From: Allocatelliglobosispora scoriae
GTDB lineage: Bacteria > Actinomycetota > Actinomycetes > Mycobacteriales > Micromonosporaceae
Length of the DNA stretch: 64,000 nucleotides
Assembly: GCF_014204945.1 (NCBI RefSeq)
Contig: NZ_JACHMN010000002.1
Span: forward strand, 1,998,503-2,062,502
Direction of reading: 5' to 3'
Below are positions 16,944 to 24,854 of the stretch, piece after piece. Positions within the stretch are counted from its first letter, which is position 1; each line of letters opens with the position of its first letter. The position numbers and the translations under genes are program-made. A model generated the notes under the pieces. The model was given only the letters and a program-made list of their open reading frames with translations. It did no database searches and was not told the DNA's origin.

Positions 16944-17879
16944 GTGACGACCGAGATCACCGACACCAAGACGCTGCTGCTGGAGCTGGAGCCGGTCGTC
17001 GAGGTCAACCTCAACCGGCACTTCGCCACCGCCAAGGAGTGGTTCCCCCACGAGTACATCCCGTGGAGCCAGGGCACCGACTACGACGGCGTCCTCGGCG
17101 GCCAGGCCTGGACCCCCGACCAGTCCAAGCTCAGCGACGTCGCCCGCACCTCCCTCATCGTCAACCTCCTCACCGAGGACAACCTCCCCAGCTACCACCA
17201 CGAAATCGCCGCCCTCTTCGGCCGTGACGGCGCCTGGGGCACCTGGGTCCACCGCTGGACCGCCGAAGAAGGACGACACGGCGTCGCCATCCGCGACTAC
17301 CTCACCGTCACCCGCGCCGTCGACCCCATCGCCCTCGAACGCGCCCGCATGGTCCACATGGGCGGCGGCTTCACCAGCGACTACGACGGTGCGATCGAGT
17401 CCATCGCCTATGTCTCCTTTCAGGAGCTGGCGACCCGGGTCTCGCACCGCAACACCGGCCGGATCAGCGGCGACCCGGTCTGCGACCAGCTCCTCGCGAA
17501 GGTCGCGGCCGACGAGAACCTGCACATGCTCTTCTACCGCAACCTGCTCGCGGCGGCGTTCCAGCTCGCGCCCAACACGGCGATGCGCGCCATCACCGAG
17601 GTGGTGAAGAAGTTCCAGATGCCCGGCTACACGATCGAGAATTTCGGCCGCAAGTCCGTGCAGATCGCCCTCGCCGGTGTCTACGACCTGCGCATCCATC
17701 ACGACGAGGTGATCTGGCCGGTGCTGCGCCAGCTCGGCGCGATGGAGGCGACCGGGCTCTCCGGCGACGGCGAGGCGGCCCGCGAGGAGCTCGTCGCCTA
17801 TCTGCGCGGACTCGACGAGCAGGCGACCCGCTTCACCGAGCGCCGCGACGCGCTCAACGCCCGCAAGGCAGCCCTCTAG
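16944..17879 (+). CDS. Acyl-ACP desaturase (soluble diiron, FA_desaturase_2)
   Basis: The 311-residue protein has the six diiron ligands expected of stearoyl-ACP-desaturase relatives: E78, E109 and H112 (EEGRH), E161, then E191 and H194 (DENLH). It is a soluble enzyme introducing a double bond into ACP-bound acyl chains with O2 and reduced ferredoxin; mycobacterial DesA1/DesA2 are family members. The start is GTG 16944 with GGAGG 7 bp upstream. The tandem operator just upstream predicts lipid-responsive repression. Confidence 0.9.
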   Translation: MTTEITDTKTLLLELEPVVEVNLNRHFATAKEWFPHEYIPWSQGTDYDGVLGGQAWTPDQSKLSDVARTSLIVNLLTEDNLPSYHHEIAALFGRDGAWGTWVHRWTAEEGRHGVAIRDYLTVTRAVDPIALERARMVHMGGGFTSDYDGAIESIAYVSFQELATRVSHRNTGRISGDPVCDQLLAKVAADENLHMLFYRNLLAAAFQLAPNTAMRAITEVVKKFQMPGYTIENFGRKSVQIALAGVYDLRIHHDEVIWPVLRQLGAMEATGLSGDGEAAREELVAYLRGLDEQATRFTERRDALNARKAAL

Positions 17880-17890
17880 ATCTTCCCGAC

Positions 17891-17925
17891 AACGGCCCGG
17901 TCGCGCCCCGCGCGGCCGGGCCGTT
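17891..17925 (+). terminator. Terminator after the desaturase gene
   Basis: Ten-bp perfect arms (AACGGCCCGG / CCGGGCCGTT) enclose a GC-rich 15-base loop, 11 bp after the stop codon. Confidence 0.7.
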
Positions 17926-17988
17926 GCGCGCTATGAGCACGGGAGAGCGCGAACAGTGCGCTTTCGCCGAGGGTACGCGCACCCGTCG

Positions 17989-18016
17989 ATGTCCGTGAGA
18001 GCGCTCTCACGGACAT
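17989..18016. promoter_or_regulatory. 28-bp perfect palindrome containing a LacI-type operator
   Basis: A fully symmetric 28-bp sequence has GAGAGCGCTCTC at its centre (17997-18008). It lies 143 bp upstream (centre to centre) of the promoter-proximal operator of the GH81 gene, the arrangement of an auxiliary site for repressor looping. Confidence 0.65.
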
Positions 18017-18101
18017 CGTCAACCAACCTCGCAGCGACCGCGACGCCGGATACCCCTGCCAGCAAGGATTTCGGTTACTCGACTGTCATCGACGGGAAAC
18101 A

Positions 18102-18151
18102 TTGACGTCTTCACCTACACGGGTTAACTTCCTCGCAAAGAGAGCGCTCTC
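18102..18151 (+). promoter_or_regulatory. GH81 promoter with overlapping LacI-type operator
   Basis: The -35 box TTGACG (18102-18107) and -10 box TAACTT (18125-18130) are 17 bp apart. The palindrome GAGAGCGCTCTC (18140-18151) covers the predicted start of transcription, a position that would block RNA polymerase. Confidence 0.7.
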
Positions 18152-18213
18152 ACGTCCCTCGGGATCGCTCGCCCCACCCGCCCCCGCCCACGCTCTCCAT
18201 ATCGGAGGAACCC

Positions 18214-21200
18214 ATGGAACTCTCGATCCGGGATACGTCCCCGGGCGGCGAGAATCCTCGAAGCCACCGCGCCGGTCCGCTCAGATCCGGCCTGCTCCGT
18301 ACCCGTCGCCACCGGTCCGGGCTGCGCGCCCTCGCCGTCAGCACCGCTGTCGGTCTCGCCGTCGGCCTCGCCGGTTTCGTCGCGTCCCAGCCCGCCGAGG
18401 CCGGGACCGTCGGCGCCGGCAGCTACGCCGACACCCTGCCGCCGGGGGCCGCGTCCCCGGTCGGCTGCGGCAGTGTCGGCAGCAACCCGCGCGCCTACGT
18501 GACCGCCAACGCCCCGGCCGGTGCGATCCCCACCAACGACTGGTGGTCCTCGCTGCTGTGGAAGAAGTTCGACTGCACCTTCAGCGAGCCGCTGCACGCG
18601 CACCCGGTCTCCTACGACACGTTCAACAACGGCATCGGCCTGTCCTACAACACGACCGCCGCGATCAGCGGTTCGGCGACCGGGCCGGGCGAGTACCACT
18701 ACCCCTACACGGAGAACATCCGGGTGGGCGTGGCCGGGCTCAACGCTCCCGACGTGCGGGTGGACGGCTGGACCGACTGGACCGTCACGCCCTACTGGAG
18801 TGACGGCACGCGGACGATGAAGGCCACGATCGGTCACGGCCTGCCGTTCAGCTACTACCAGATCACCGGCGGCAACGCCCAGATCACGGTCAACGGCACC
18901 CCGACGGTGTGGTCCAACTCGGGCACCACCATCGGCTTCAGCATCGCCGGCAAGGACTACGTCGCCTACGCGCCGACCGGCGCGACCTGGACGGTCTCCG
19001 GGACGGTGATCAGCTCGACCCTCGCGGGCAAGGGCTTCTTCTCCGTGGCGGTGCTGCCGGTCGGCAGTGACCGCACGGCGCTCGCCGCGACCTACGGCCA
19101 GGTGGCGCACGCCCACGTCACCGGCACCCGGGTGAGCTACGCCTACAACCAGGCGGCGGCGACGCTGAACACCACCTACACCTACACCACGACGGCCCGT
19201 GAGGGCTCGGCGAGCGGCACGGTGGTGGCGCTCTACCCGCACCAGTGGAACAGTCTCAGCGGCTCGACGCCGATCGCCAACACCTACGTCTCGGCGCGCG
19301 GCACGATGAAGGTGCTCACCGGCACCTCGGCGTTCACGACGAGCATGAAGTACCAGGGTGTGCTGCCGGAGATCCCCGCCGTGGCCGACAGCAGCGGTGC
19401 CGACCTCACCACGATCACCAACTACCTCAACGCGGAGCTCGCCAACCCGGCCGACTTCCGGGGTGACGACACCTACTGGAACGGCAAGGGCCTCGGCCGG
19501 GCGGCGCGCGTCGCCGAGATCGCCGACCAGCTCAACCTCACCAGCATCCGGACCGCGGCGCTCAACGTGATCCGGACCCGGCTCACCGACTGGTTCACCG
19601 CGTCGCCGGGCGAGGCGGCGCACGTCTTCTACTACAACCCGGCCTGGGGCACCCTCATCGGCTACCCGGCGTCCTACGGCTCCGACCAGGAGCTCAACGA
19701 CCACCACTTCCACTACGGCTACTTCATCGCCGCGGCGGCGACCCTCGCCAAGTTCGACCCGGCCTGGGCCACCACCGGCCAGTACGGCGGCATGGTCGAC
19801 ATGCTGATCCGCGACGCCAACAACTACGACCGCAGCGACACCCGCTTCCCGTACCTGCGTGACTTCGACATCTTCGCCGGTCACGACTGGGCGGCCGGGC
19901 ACGGCGCCTTCGCCTCGGGCAACAACCAGGAGTCCTCGTCCGAGGGGATGAACTTCGCCAACGCCCTGATCCAGTGGGGCCAGGCGACCGGCAACGCGGC
20001 GGTCCGCGACGCCGGCATCTTCATCTACACCACGCAGTCCGCCGCGATCCAGGAGTACTGGTTCGACTCGCGCAACCAGAACTTCCCGAGCACCTTCGCG
20101 CACAACACGGTAGGCATGGTCTGGGGCGACGGCGGCGCCTACGCCACCTGGTTCTCCGGCGAGCCGGAGATGATCCAGGGCATCAACATGCTCCCGGTCA
20201 CCGGCGGCCACTTCTACATGGGCGAGAACCCGGGCTACGTGACGACCAACTACAACGAGCTGGTCACCAACAACGGCGGCCCGCCCACGGTCTGGCAGGA
20301 CATCATCTGGGAGTTCCAGGCGCTCGGCAACGGCGACACCGCGCTCGCCAACTTCCGGGCCAACCCGGGCTTCACCTCCGAGGAGGGCGAGAGCAAGGCG
20401 CACACGTTCCACTGGATCCGCAACCTCGCCGCGCTGGGCAACGTGGACACGACGATCACGGCGAACCACCCGCTCGCCAAGGTGTTCCTCAAGGGCTCGG
20501 CCCGCACCTACGTCGCCTCCAACATCACCAACGCGGCGATCACGGTGACCTTCTCCAACGGCACGACGCTCGCCGTACCCGCGGGAAAGACCGTGACCTC
20601 CGGGGCCTTCACCTGGAGCGGCGGCAACGCCAACGGCGGCGGCAACCCGAGCCCGCAGCCGTCCACCTCCACCCAGCCGTCGCCCTCCCCGTCGGCGAGC
20701 TGCGGCGGGGGCGGTGCCGTCCTGCTCTCCCAGGGCAAGCCGGCCACCGCGTCCAGTGTGGAGGGTGCCTACACGGCGGACCTCGCGTTCGACGCCAGCA
20801 CCACCACCCGCTGGGGCAGCGCCTTCAGCGACCCGCAGTGGATCCAGGTCGACCTGGGTTCGGTGCAGAACATCGCCTCGGTGGCGCTGCTCTGGGAGGC
20901 CGCCTACGGCAAGTCCTACCAGATCCAGACCTCGACGAACGGGACGACCTGGACCACGGTCTACTCCACCACCACCGGCGACGGTGGCACGGACAACGTG
21001 ACCGCGACCGGATCGGGCCGCTACGTGCGCCTCAACGGCACGGTCCGCGGCACGGCCTACGGCTACTCGCTCTTCGACTTCAAGGTCTGGGGCGGTTGCA
21101 GCACCCCGCCGACGAGCCCGTCCCCGTCGCCCTCGACCCCGCCGACGTCCTTCACGGCGGTCCGCTACCCGCAGGCCGGCGGCACGCTGCCCGGCACCCA

Positions 21201-21618
21201 GGGCACCGCGGCGAGCGCGACGATCAGCGCGGCCGCCGGTGAGTGGAACGGCACCCCGCACAACCCGCTCACCTACACCGCGACCGGTCTCACCGCCACC
21301 TACAGCGGCGGGGCGACCACCTTCGACCTCTTCGTCGACGCCGGCACCAACGTCGGCAACGCCACGCAGGTGCGGGTCTCCTACGACCTCACCGGCAACG
21401 GCAGCTTCGACCGGGTCGAGACGTTCAGCTACTTCCCGACGGATCCGGTGGCGGGCTGGGAGCACTACACCCAGGCGTCCGGCTCCTTCTCGGCCACCGG
21501 CGCCCTGGGCAACCTCGCCGGCGGCATCGTGAAGGTGGAGGTCTGGAACGCGATCGGTTCCACCACGACCAACCTCGGGATCGGCAACCAAACCAAGATC
21601 ACCCTCCCGTTCAGCTGA
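18214..21618 (+). CDS. Secreted GH81 endo-beta-1,3-glucanase with discoidin-type module
   Basis: The 1134-residue enzyme has a long basic leader and signal peptide (cleavage near residue 63), a GH81 catalytic domain (about 80-790), a Pro/Ser linker, an F5/8 type C (discoidin/CBM32-like) module (about 835-965) and an unassigned C-terminal beta domain (about 975-1134). D496 (ELNDHHFHYGYF), E573 and E577 (NNQESSSEGMN) have the spacing of the catalytic residues of characterised bacterial GH81 laminarinases. It hydrolyses internal beta-1,3 bonds of laminarin, curdlan or fungal wall glucan by inversion. The upstream promoter carries the same operator as the lacI-transporter region 20 kb away. Confidence 0.93.
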   Translation: MELSIRDTSPGGENPRSHRAGPLRSGLLRTRRHRSGLRALAVSTAVGLAVGLAGFVASQPAEAGTVGAGSYADTLPPGAASPVGCGSVGSNPRAYVTANAPAGAIPTNDWWSSLLWKKFDCTFSEPLHAHPVSYDTFNNGIGLSYNTTAAISGSATGPGEYHYPYTENIRVGVAGLNAPDVRVDGWTDWTVTPYWSDGTRTMKATIGHGLPFSYYQITGGNAQITVNGTPTVWSNSGTTIGFSIAGKDYVAYAPTGATWTVSGTVISSTLAGKGFFSVAVLPVGSDRTALAATYGQVAHAHVTGTRVSYAYNQAAATLNTTYTYTTTAREGSASGTVVALYPHQWNSLSGSTPIANTYVSARGTMKVLTGTSAFTTSMKYQGVLPEIPAVADSSGADLTTITNYLNAELANPADFRGDDTYWNGKGLGRAARVAEIADQLNLTSIRTAALNVIRTRLTDWFTASPGEAAHVFYYNPAWGTLIGYPASYGSDQELNDHHFHYGYFIAAAATLAKFDPAWATTGQYGGMVDMLIRDANNYDRSDTRFPYLRDFDIFAGHDWAAGHGAFASGNNQESSSEGMNFANALIQWGQATGNAAVRDAGIFIYTTQSAAIQEYWFDSRNQNFPSTFAHNTVGMVWGDGGAYATWFSGEPEMIQGINMLPVTGGHFYMGENPGYVTTNYNELVTNNGGPPTVWQDIIWEFQALGNGDTALANFRANPGFTSEEGESKAHTFHWIRNLAALGNVDTTITANHPLAKVFLKGSARTYVASNITNAAITVTFSNGTTLAVPAGKTVTSGAFTWSGGNANGGGNPSPQPSTSTQPSPSPSASCGGGGAVLLSQGKPATASSVEGAYTADLAFDASTTTRWGSAFSDPQWIQVDLGSVQNIASVALLWEAAYGKSYQIQTSTNGTTWTTVYSTTTGDGGTDNVTATGSGRYVRLNGTVRGTAYGYSLFDFKVWGGCSTPPTSPSPSPSTPPTSFTAVRYPQAGGTLPGTQGTAASATISAAAGEWNGTPHNPLTYTATGLTATYSGGATTFDLFVDAGTNVGNATQVRVSYDLTGNGSFDRVETFSYFPTDPVAGWEHYTQASGSFSATGALGNLAGGIVKVEVWNAIGSTTTNLGIGNQTKITLPFS

Positions 21619-21631
21619 CCGCGGGGTAGGC

Positions 21632-21670
21632 AAGATCGGCGCAACTCTTGAAGAGTTGCGCCGATCTTTT
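21632..21670 (+). terminator. Intrinsic terminator made of a family A palindrome
   Basis: The 37-base sequence 21632-21668 is perfectly palindromic around the core AACTCTTGAAGAGTT (21643-21657). It ends in TTTT, 13 bp after the GH81 stop, making it the best-formed terminator in the window. Confidence 0.9.
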
Positions 21671-21708
21671 GCCGGTTATCGGGCCCCGGGAACGGGCATA
21701 ATCGCGGC

Positions 21709-22746
21709 GTGGACGCACCGGAGATCACCAGCAGCGAGCCCGGTTCGTTTCCGTGGCGGGTGCTGCACGAACGGCACCCAGCGATCATCAAGCAGCTCCG
21801 CAGCCACACCGACCTCACCCTCGACCAGCACACCGCGCTCGTGTCGCTGGGTGCCGAGTTCACCAGCGGTGCCTGGGACCCGTCGCCGTTCCTGCGCGCC
21901 GAGAACTACTTCTACCGCCGGATCCTCGCGATCACCCGCTGGTCGGAGCACCATCGCGACCCGTTCGGCTTCCTCAAGCAGGGTGAGCTCACCGATCCCG
22001 GGCTGCCGCACTTCCTCGACACGATGCCGCACGAGCTGCCCGACCTGCTCGCGGCGGCGGTCTGGGGCAACCGCTCCGACCTCAGCTTCCGGCTCCAGAG
22101 CGGCGCGAGCGACGCGGCCACCGGCTTCGTCCGCGACGACCGGTCCGAGGTGCTCGGGTTCCTCTCCATCGGTACGCCCACCGTCGCCTACTTCGCCGAC
22201 AACGCCGGTCGGGAGCTGATCGCCGACCTCTTCCTCATCGACAGCCTGCTCGAATCGGGGCTGGCCGGAGTCGTCGACCTGCACGTCAAGCCGTTCCCCT
22301 ACTTCGTCTCCGACGTGATCGCCGCCGATCTGACGGCCACCGTGGACCGGCTCGCCGCAGAGCCGGGACGCCCCGCCGAACTCGCCGCCCGGCTGGTGCG
22401 CGCCCGGCACGACGGGCGGCTCAACCTCCGCCGGGACGCCTTCCAGGCAGCCCCGATGTCGTTCAATCAGATGCCGCCGGAGTTCGAGGCGCAGATCGCG
22501 GATGCGGGGATCACCATCCTCAAGGGCGACCTGCACTATCGGCGGCTCGTCGGGGACCGGCTCTACCCGCCCACCACGTCGTTCGCCGAGCTGACGGAGT
22601 ATTTCCCGACGCCGGTGCTGGTGCTGCGTACCCTCAAGTCAGAAGTGATCACGGGCCTCGCGCCGTCGACGGTGGCCGAGCTCGACGCGACCGGCGAGCC
22701 CTGGCGCACCACCGGCGCCCACGCCCTCATCCAGCACCGCCCCTGA
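21709..22746 (+). CDS. ARMT1-like (DUF89) damage-control phosphatase family protein
   Basis: The 345-residue cytoplasmic protein has the ARMT1-type pattern: DNAGRELIADLFLIDSLL near residue 165, LHVKPFPYFVSDV near 192 and GDLHYRRLVGDR near 270. These acidic and basic clusters form the metal-dependent phosphatase site in the family, which acts on phosphorylated sugars or damaged metabolites. The start is GTG 21709. It follows the GH81 terminator and is convergent with the CBM35 protein gene. The substrate is not predictable. Confidence 0.85.
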   Translation: MDAPEITSSEPGSFPWRVLHERHPAIIKQLRSHTDLTLDQHTALVSLGAEFTSGAWDPSPFLRAENYFYRRILAITRWSEHHRDPFGFLKQGELTDPGLPHFLDTMPHELPDLLAAAVWGNRSDLSFRLQSGASDAATGFVRDDRSEVLGFLSIGTPTVAYFADNAGRELIADLFLIDSLLESGLAGVVDLHVKPFPYFVSDVIAADLTATVDRLAAEPGRPAELAARLVRARHDGRLNLRRDAFQAAPMSFNQMPPEFEAQIADAGITILKGDLHYRRLVGDRLYPPTTSFAELTEYFPTPVLVLRTLKSEVITGLAPSTVAELDATGEPWRTTGAHALIQHRP

Positions 22747-22760
22747 CCGCATCGCGCACC

Positions 22761-22795
22761 AAGACCGCCGCAACTCTTGAAGAGTTGGTGTTATG
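22761..22795. terminator. Family A palindrome between convergent genes
   Basis: The core AACTCTTGAAGAGTT (22772-22786) carries the AAGACCGCCGC and GGTGTTA flanks. Its last bases overlap the TAA stop of the minus-strand CBM35 gene, while the plus-strand stop is 14 bp to its left. Confidence 0.75.
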
Positions 22796-23528
22796 CGACC
22801 TCGAGGTAGTCCACGTTGGGGCCGCCCTCGCCGTTCGTGGCGACCAGGCGGATCTGGTTGGCGCCAGCGACCAGGGTGACCGTCAGGGTCCGGGTGTCCC
22901 AGTTGGGCCAGCCACCCGTCTGCGGGAAGGCCAGGTCGTCGGCCGCGAGCGTGCCGTTGACCAGGATGTCCATCGGCCGGGACGCACCACCGCCATTGGC
23001 GAAGCGGATGCGCAGCGTGACCTTGCGCGCGCTCGGCGCGGTCACGGCGAACTCCACATAGCTGCCGGCCACATTCTCATAGTCGACGAAGCCGGAGCCG
23101 GAGAAACCCGCGTGGTCGCTGGCGGTACGCCCCCGGGACGCCGTCGCCGACTCGGCCTCATAGCGCACCGGCGCCAGGACCAGCGGAGACACGCTCGCCG
23201 ACGGCACCGGGGACTTCGAGACCCCCGGCGACCGGGAGACCACGACGCGGACCGGGCTCGGCGACGGCGACGCGGAGACCTGGTCGGTGGGGCTCGACTC
23301 CGGCTGCGGATCGGCACCCGTCGGCAGCGGACCCGGGTCGATGGGCAGAACCCCGCGGGAGGCCGACGGCTTCGCCAGCAGGCTGCTCACACCGATGAGG
23401 AGCACGACCGTGGCGAGGGCCGCCCCGACGATGGAGATCGCCGCGAAGCTGCGCAGCCAGCCGAAGAAGCCACGCTTGGTGCGTGGGGCGTCCGTCGGCT
23501 CGTCATTGGGCCCGTCGGCGGCGGTCAT
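22791..23528 (-). CDS. Membrane-anchored protein with C-terminal CBM35/CBM6-like domain
   Basis: In this 245-residue protein a short cytoplasmic head (about 30 residues) is followed by one transmembrane helix (AISIVGAALATVVLLIGVSS), a Pro/Ser linker, and a beta-sandwich (about 120-245). The latter has the CBM6/35 sequence plan YEAESA...GFVDYENV...IRFANGG...VDYLEVA. It is predicted to face outward and bind a polysaccharide, possibly glucan or its own wall. No catalytic domain is present. Confidence 0.82.
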   Translation of the reverse strand: MTAADGPNDEPTDAPRTKRGFFGWLRSFAAISIVGAALATVVLLIGVSSLLAKPSASRGVLPIDPGPLPTGADPQPESSPTDQVSASPSPSPVRVVVSRSPGVSKSPVPSASVSPLVLAPVRYEAESATASRGRTASDHAGFSGSGFVDYENVAGSYVEFAVTAPSARKVTLRIRFANGGGASRPMDILVNGTLAADDLAFPQTGGWPNWDTRTLTVTLVAGANQIRLVATNGEGGPNVDYLEVA

Positions 23529-23669
23529 GCACGTCCCTCAATCCGGGGAGCCATCTCGCATGGCCCCTCGGCGAAGATAGCCGCTGCTCGACGCTACCGG
23601 GACTGTCCGGTCGGTCAGCATTATGGGTAACCGTGCAACCTTCCGGGTGCCCGTTTGCATGGAGAGGAC

Positions 23670-24176
23670 GTGAGAGAGATCGCGAGCGGCTTCCGCGAGT
23701 ACGCGACCGCCCGGCGCAGCGCGCTGCGGCGGACGGCGTACCTGATGTGCGGTGACTGGTATCTGGCCGACGACCTGGTCCAGGATGCCCTGGCCAAGCT
23801 CTACGTGCACTGGCGCCGGATCAGTGCGGCGGGCGAGGTCGATCCCTACGTGCGCCGCATGCTCGTCAACGGCTACCTCGCCACGCACCGGCGCACATGG
23901 CGGCGGGAGATCACCACCGCCGACCTCCCGGACCGCGCGACGAACACCAACCCCGACGACGGTACGCGTGACCTGCTGCTCCAGGCACTGGCGAGTCTCC
24001 AGCCCTCCCAGCGCACGATCGTGGTGCTGCGGTACTGGGAAGACCTCTCGATCGAGCAGACCGCTGCCGCCCTCGGGTGCAGCACCGGCAACGTCAAGAG
24101 CCAGGCCGCCCGTGGCCTGGACCACCTGCGCGCGGCGCTGGACAGCTCCGGCGTCCTGAAGGGAGAACCAGCATGA
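23670..24176 (+). CDS. SigE-family ECF RNA polymerase sigma factor
   Basis: The 168-residue protein has sigma region 2 (LRRTAYLMCGDWYLADDLVQDALAKLYVHW) and region 4 (LQPSQRTIVVLRYWEDLSIEQTAAALGCSTGNVKSQ), as in the actinobacterial SigE-like ECF group. The start is GTG 23670 with GGAGAGG just upstream; the TTG at 23655 lies before that ribosome site and is unlikely. Its stop overlaps the next start as ATGA, pairing it with a candidate anti-sigma factor. Confidence 0.93.
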   Translation: MREIASGFREYATARRSALRRTAYLMCGDWYLADDLVQDALAKLYVHWRRISAAGEVDPYVRRMLVNGYLATHRRTWRREITTADLPDRATNTNPDDGTRDLLLQALASLQPSQRTIVVLRYWEDLSIEQTAAALGCSTGNVKSQAARGLDHLRAALDSSGVLKGEPA

Positions 24177-24766
24177 CCAGCAACGACGATGATGTGCGCT
24201 CGGTCCTGTCCACCCTCGTCCGCGACGAGCCACCACTGCCGACCGGTTCGGCCGACATCGAGCGCCGTGGTGCCCGACGGGTCTATCGGCGGCGAATGGC
24301 GTTCGGGGCGGCGGCCCTGCTGCCGGCACTCGCGGGCGGCGTCGCCTTCGCCGCGTGGCCCGGCTCGACCGTGGCCGGGATCGGTCCGTCGGTCGCCTCG
24401 CGGCAGGAGACCGGAACCGGCCTGGAGTCGGGTACGCAGCTCGCGCCCGGCTTCCCCGTCGGGAGCGCGGTGGACGCGGTGAGCGGCGCTCTGCCCGCCG
24501 GTGTCACGGTCGGCGAGCTGCCGACGGACATCGGGTGGCGCGAGGGCGGGACCCTCAGCGTGCCGCTGGCGGACGGATCGGCGCTCCTGGTGACGGTGTC
24601 CGGCGGCGCCTGCTCGGTGCAGGCGGCGACGCTGACCGGCCCGCAGGGGACCGTGGTCGCCGATGCGGTCTGCGCGGCGTGGCAGGCCGCGGGCTCGCCG
24701 CCGATCCTGCCGGCCGGTCCGCCGGAGGCTCCCGGCACCGAGCACCCGGAACTCGCCGCCCAGTAG
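24173..24766 (+). CDS. Putative membrane anti-sigma factor
   Basis: The 197-residue protein has a cytoplasmic N-terminus (about 40 residues, with PPLPTGSADIERRGARRVYRRR), one transmembrane helix (about 43-63) and an external domain with two Cys. Co-translation with the ECF sigma factor suggests that it holds the sigma factor at the membrane. No zinc-binding HxxxCxxC motif is seen, so it would be a non-classical anti-sigma. Confidence 0.72.
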   Translation: MTSNDDDVRSVLSTLVRDEPPLPTGSADIERRGARRVYRRRMAFGAAALLPALAGGVAFAAWPGSTVAGIGPSVASRQETGTGLESGTQLAPGFPVGSAVDAVSGALPAGVTVGELPTDIGWREGGTLSVPLADGSALLVTVSGGACSVQAATLTGPQGTVVADAVCAAWQAAGSPPILPAGPPEAPGTEHPELAAQ

Positions 24767-24783
24767 CGCATCCCGGCAAGCAC

Positions 24784-24847
24784 TCACGTTTTGCAGCAAA
24801 GCGGGCCCATTCCTTGAGGAATGGGCCCGCTTTGCTGCAAAACGTGA
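24784..24847. terminator. Family B 30-bp stem, bidirectional terminator
   Basis: Perfect 30-bp arms (24784-24813 and 24818-24847) around a TTGA loop, beginning TCACGTTTTGCAGCAAAGCG. It lies between the anti-sigma gene and the convergent last gene of the tad operon. Confidence 0.88.
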
Positions 24848-24854
24848 ACGGGGG

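Larger units (their letters stand above)
17880..18213. other. Intergenic control region of the GH81 gene
   Basis: These 334 bp hold the desaturase terminator, a 28-bp palindrome, a promoter and an operator, each listed separately. I see no gene. Confidence 0.8.

Noticed and set aside
18124-21633. Open frame of 1169 codons antisense to GH81
   Set aside because: Third-position GC bias leaves long stop-free shadows; the product is Arg/Gly/Val low-complexity with no domain, and the sense frame is a complete GH81 enzyme.
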